From positions 1 to 34,991 of IMG/VR virus record IMGVR_UViG_3300029953_000099: a stretch of DNA of 34,991 nucleotides, one strand, 5' to 3'. Below are positions 33,030-34,991 of the stretch, in pieces. A program made the translations under genes and the position numbers. The notes beneath the pieces are model-generated. The model made no database searches and was not told the origin of the DNA. It was given only the letters and a program-made list of their open reading frames with translations. This stretch comes from a virus. Numbering within the stretch: position 1 is the first letter of the stretch; the number at the start of each line of letters is the position of its first letter.

Positions 33030-34274
33030 TGTTGGAAAACCAAAACGAAATGCTTCTATGGTATTTATAGCTTGTCCTCCACTAATACCTAATCTAATAT
33101 TTCCTATAATATACAATCCCGTTGCTTGATTATCTACATTTGGACTATTGACACGAACAGGAAAAATAAAATTTATTATATCCCCTGCTTGTATTTGTGT
33201 ATCCCCCGGAGTGTTGAAACTAATTTTATTTTCGTTTAACATTGATGCATACAATTTATGTTGACCATATTGTTTAGGAAGAGCACTTGCATTACTGGTA
33301 TCTAAAGGTAACATATAAGTAATCGGAGGAACTGATCCGGTATTTGCAAATGCTGTACTATGTGATGGATTAAAACTAGAAGCAAATGGCTGTTTAATTA
33401 ACGTTGCAGCATCATTATAATTGGTATCTACATTACTAATACTTTTATTTAAAAAGTCAAATACAACAGTTCTTGAATTAATACCACCCGAATTTATAAG
33501 ATGGGTTGTACTAGCTTTTGAATCAATAGTTAGATTTGAAGCATTTCTAAGTTGACTTCCAAGAACTGTTACTGATCCACTATTATCACCTGCTTTTGGA
33601 AGATAGGAATCTGCAGTAAATATTAAGTTATTAGAATTAGCTTTTCTTTTATTTATTAGATATTCATAAGTAACAAAATGATAACCAGCCATATCTTCAA
33701 AGAATACATAAGGTGAATTATAAGTTGGACTCACTGCTCTTTTACGAAGAAGTTCTATTCCTTCCCAACAATTTAAAGAAGGTATTATTAAAGTTTCAAT
33801 ACCTTTTGACATTTCAACTTCAATAATTTGTTTAGTTTGTACTTTTGAAGTTAATATACCTTGGACAATGCTTGATATATTTTGATTAAAACCCTGAGCT
33901 ACTATTGTTGTAATTGCATTATATTGATCGGCTGAAGCAAAGTTTAATCTAAAATTAATATGAGAACCATTTTCATCATAATCTAAATTATCTATTCCAT
34001 ATACATAAAATGTTTTGGAAATTTTATTTCTATTGGGTGTTTGTACATCAATTGTTAAACTTTCTTCCCCCAGCATAGGAAGGTTTTGTAAAAGGCCGGA
34101 ACTATCAGAAATTGTTATACTTCCTAGCATAGTAGGAGCAAATAAAGTTTGATATATTTCTAATTGACCATAAATTCCTGTAATATCAATAGTTTTTTTA
34201 GAAACAAGACTGTTTAAACTGATAGTATTAATTTGTATGGCATTAACACCACCAAAAGCATTAGGACTGTCCAT
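33018..34274 (-). CDS. 27: Baseplate hub protein, gp27-like
   Basis: 418 residues (391 in T4). Order of features as in gp27: an N-terminal barrel (IDITGIYGQLEIYQTLFAPT, MLGSITISDSSGLLQNLPML, ESLTIDVQTPNRNKISKTFY), then a central region (LIIPSLNCWEGIELLRKRAV) followed by YVFFEDMAGYHFVTYEYLIN, which parallels the '[20 protein letters not shown]' segment of T4 gp27. The trimeric hub sits on gp5, encoded just beyond the inserted endonuclease. ATG at 34274 overlaps the gp53 3' end by 14 nt. Confidence 0.85.
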   Translation of the reverse strand: MDSPNAFGGVNAIQINTISLNSLVSKKTIDITGIYGQLEIYQTLFAPTMLGSITISDSSGLLQNLPMLGEESLTIDVQTPNRNKISKTFYVYGIDNLDYDENGSHINFRLNFASADQYNAITTIVAQGFNQNISSIVQGILTSKVQTKQIIEVEMSKGIETLIIPSLNCWEGIELLRKRAVSPTYNSPYVFFEDMAGYHFVTYEYLINKRKANSNNLIFTADSYLPKAGDNSGSVTVLGSQLRNASNLTIDSKASTTHLINSGGINSRTVVFDFLNKSISNVDTNYNDAATLIKQPFASSFNPSHSTAFANTGSVPPITYMLPLDTSNASALPKQYGQHKLYASMLNENKISFNTPGDTQIQAGDIINFIFPVRVNSPNVDNQATGLYIIGNIRLGISGGQAINTIEAFRFGFPTKVI

Positions 34275-34887
34275 TAGTAAACAATTCTCTTAATACTGAA
34301 TTTAATTGTGTTGAATATGTTTTATCAATTAACATAATATTTCTTTTGGCTTCATTTATGTTAAATTCATTATCATATTGCATTACTGGTTGCCAATATA
34401 TTTGTTCGTTTGAATTTAATAAAGTAAATGCATCAGGAGTTATAACATAATTTCCGTTAGTAAAAGCATAATTTTGAAATTGAGAGTTATATAGCCAATA
34501 ACGAAGTTGATTGGGAGCTAATTCTGAATATTGACCAGAACTAATATTATTCACATTTGTTTTTAATATATAATGATCAATAGTAGAATATGTTGTGTAT
34601 ATACTTCCATATTTATTATTAATATAAGATTCTAATTGATCTTGTGTTAACGGCCATTGAGTTGTTTCATCATTTATATTATTAGCTAATCTTACTAACC
34701 AATCTAAAGTAGGATCACCATAATAATATCCAGCAATAGTATCAGGTCTGTCACCATCTTCTATAGTATAAGGATGATAAACTGTTCTATTATTTACAAA
34801 ACTAGAATCAAGTTTTACTCTTGTTAATATATTAGGAGCAGATTTTCCAAAATATTGTATAATTGGAATATATTGGAAATATGACAA
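34261..34887 (-). CDS. 53: Baseplate wedge protein gp53
   Basis: 208 residues (196 in T4). The LysM-like core YHPYTIEDGDRPDTIAGYYY, followed by GDPTLDWLVRLANNI and PLTQDQLESYI, is diagnostic of gp53, which links wedges in the assembled baseplate. The start is TTG at 34887, directly after the upstream stop and 7 nt after GGAGG; no ATG is available at the conserved N-terminus (SYFQYIPIIQYFG). Confidence 0.93.
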   Translation of the reverse strand: MSYFQYIPIIQYFGKSAPNILTRVKLDSSFVNNRTVYHPYTIEDGDRPDTIAGYYYGDPTLDWLVRLANNINDETTQWPLTQDQLESYINNKYGSIYTTYSTIDHYILKTNVNNISSGQYSELAPNQLRYWLYNSQFQNYAFTNGNYVITPDAFTLLNSNEQIYWQPVMQYDNEFNINEAKRNIMLIDKTYSTQLNSVLRELFTNGQS

Positions 34888-34991
34888 TTAAAATCCTCCA
34901 GTAGATTGTGAAGGTATTGGAACAGAATTTGCAGAAGATGCTGCGGAAGCTTGATTTCCAAAACCATCTACACTTCCGTTTGTCAAAGACG
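34888..34991 (-). CDS. C-terminal end of an upstream tail gene (partial)
   Basis: The last 34 codons of a frame that enters from the right edge, ending SANSVPIPSQSTGGF and TAA directly before the gp53 start. The Ser/Ala/Gln-rich low-complexity tail is not diagnostic. In related phages the gene before gp53 is often gp48 (tail-tube initiator), which would fit, but this is inference from position only. Confidence 0.55.
   Translation of the reverse strand, partial: SLTNGSVDGFGNQASAASSANSVPIPSQSTGGF

Noticed and set aside
33017-33043. Upstream start for the GIY-YIG gene at 33043
   Set aside because: The extra nine residues overlap the end of the gp27-like gene and lack family similarity; ATG at 33016 starts right at the nuclease domain.
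1-34991. tRNA genes, CRISPR array, integrase or attachment sites
   Set aside because: None seen. The only repeats are the junction and fibre repeats listed; no cloverleaf-like sequence or regularly spaced array was noticed by eye.

Overview
This window is a contiguous piece of an AT-rich, T4-superfamily tailed phage (myovirus) genome covering most of the virion morphogenesis cluster. Gene content and order resemble the marine 'exo-T-even' phages (cyanophage or pelagiphage type) more than T4 itself: gp53, a gp27-type hub, a lysozyme-less gp5, gp25, gp6, gp7-like and gp8, then a DUF4815-like protein, fibres, neck, terminase, sheath, tube and portal. The host cannot be read from the sequence, but a spanin pair implies a Gram-negative host. 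No tRNA, rRNA or CRISPR array is visible, and no stretch longer than 300 bases lacks a gene.

Layout, in transcription order on the minus strand (right to left): the C-terminal tail of an unidentified gene at the right edge; gp53; gp27-like hub; a GIY-YIG homing endonuclease; gp5-like OB-fold/beta-helix protein; gp25; gp6; a gp7-like wedge protein; gp8; a DUF4815-like fibre-base protein; three further fibre/baseplate proteins and a coiled-coil peptide; a long tail fibre; a glycine-rich tip protein; a small cupin; an Rz/Rz1-like spanin pair; gp13. A plus-strand block (gp14 plus a Vsr-like homing endonuclease) follows. The minus strand then resumes with gp15, gp16, the terminase gp17 in two pieces, gp18, gp19 and the portal gp20, which runs off the left edge.

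Three things stand out. (1) The terminase large subunit is fractured: a split intein interrupts Walker A and the two halves are separated by a free-standing zinc-finger/Vsr-like endonuclease gene. The split lies near the intein N-terminus, as in atypically split TerL inteins. (2) gp14 with its homing endonuclease is inverted relative to gp13 and gp15. The junction has a 35-bp direct repeat that preserves a dead 5' copy of gp15, still with its ATG, in front of the live copy, which has ATT at the matching codon. (3) gp14, gp15 and gp20 have no ATG, GTG or TTG at their conserved N-termini, yet each has a good Shine-Dalgarno 7-8 nt before an ATT or ATA codon. That suggests recurrent AUU/AUA initiation in head and neck genes.

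The genes supply DNA packaging (gp16, gp17, gp20), neck (gp13, gp14, gp15), tail (gp18, gp19), baseplate (gp53, gp27, gp5, gp25, gp6, gp7, gp8), host recognition (fibres and tip) and envelope disruption (spanins). T4-type late promoter boxes (TATAAATA) precede several units. Three homing endonucleases of two fold families sit at junctions of essential genes.
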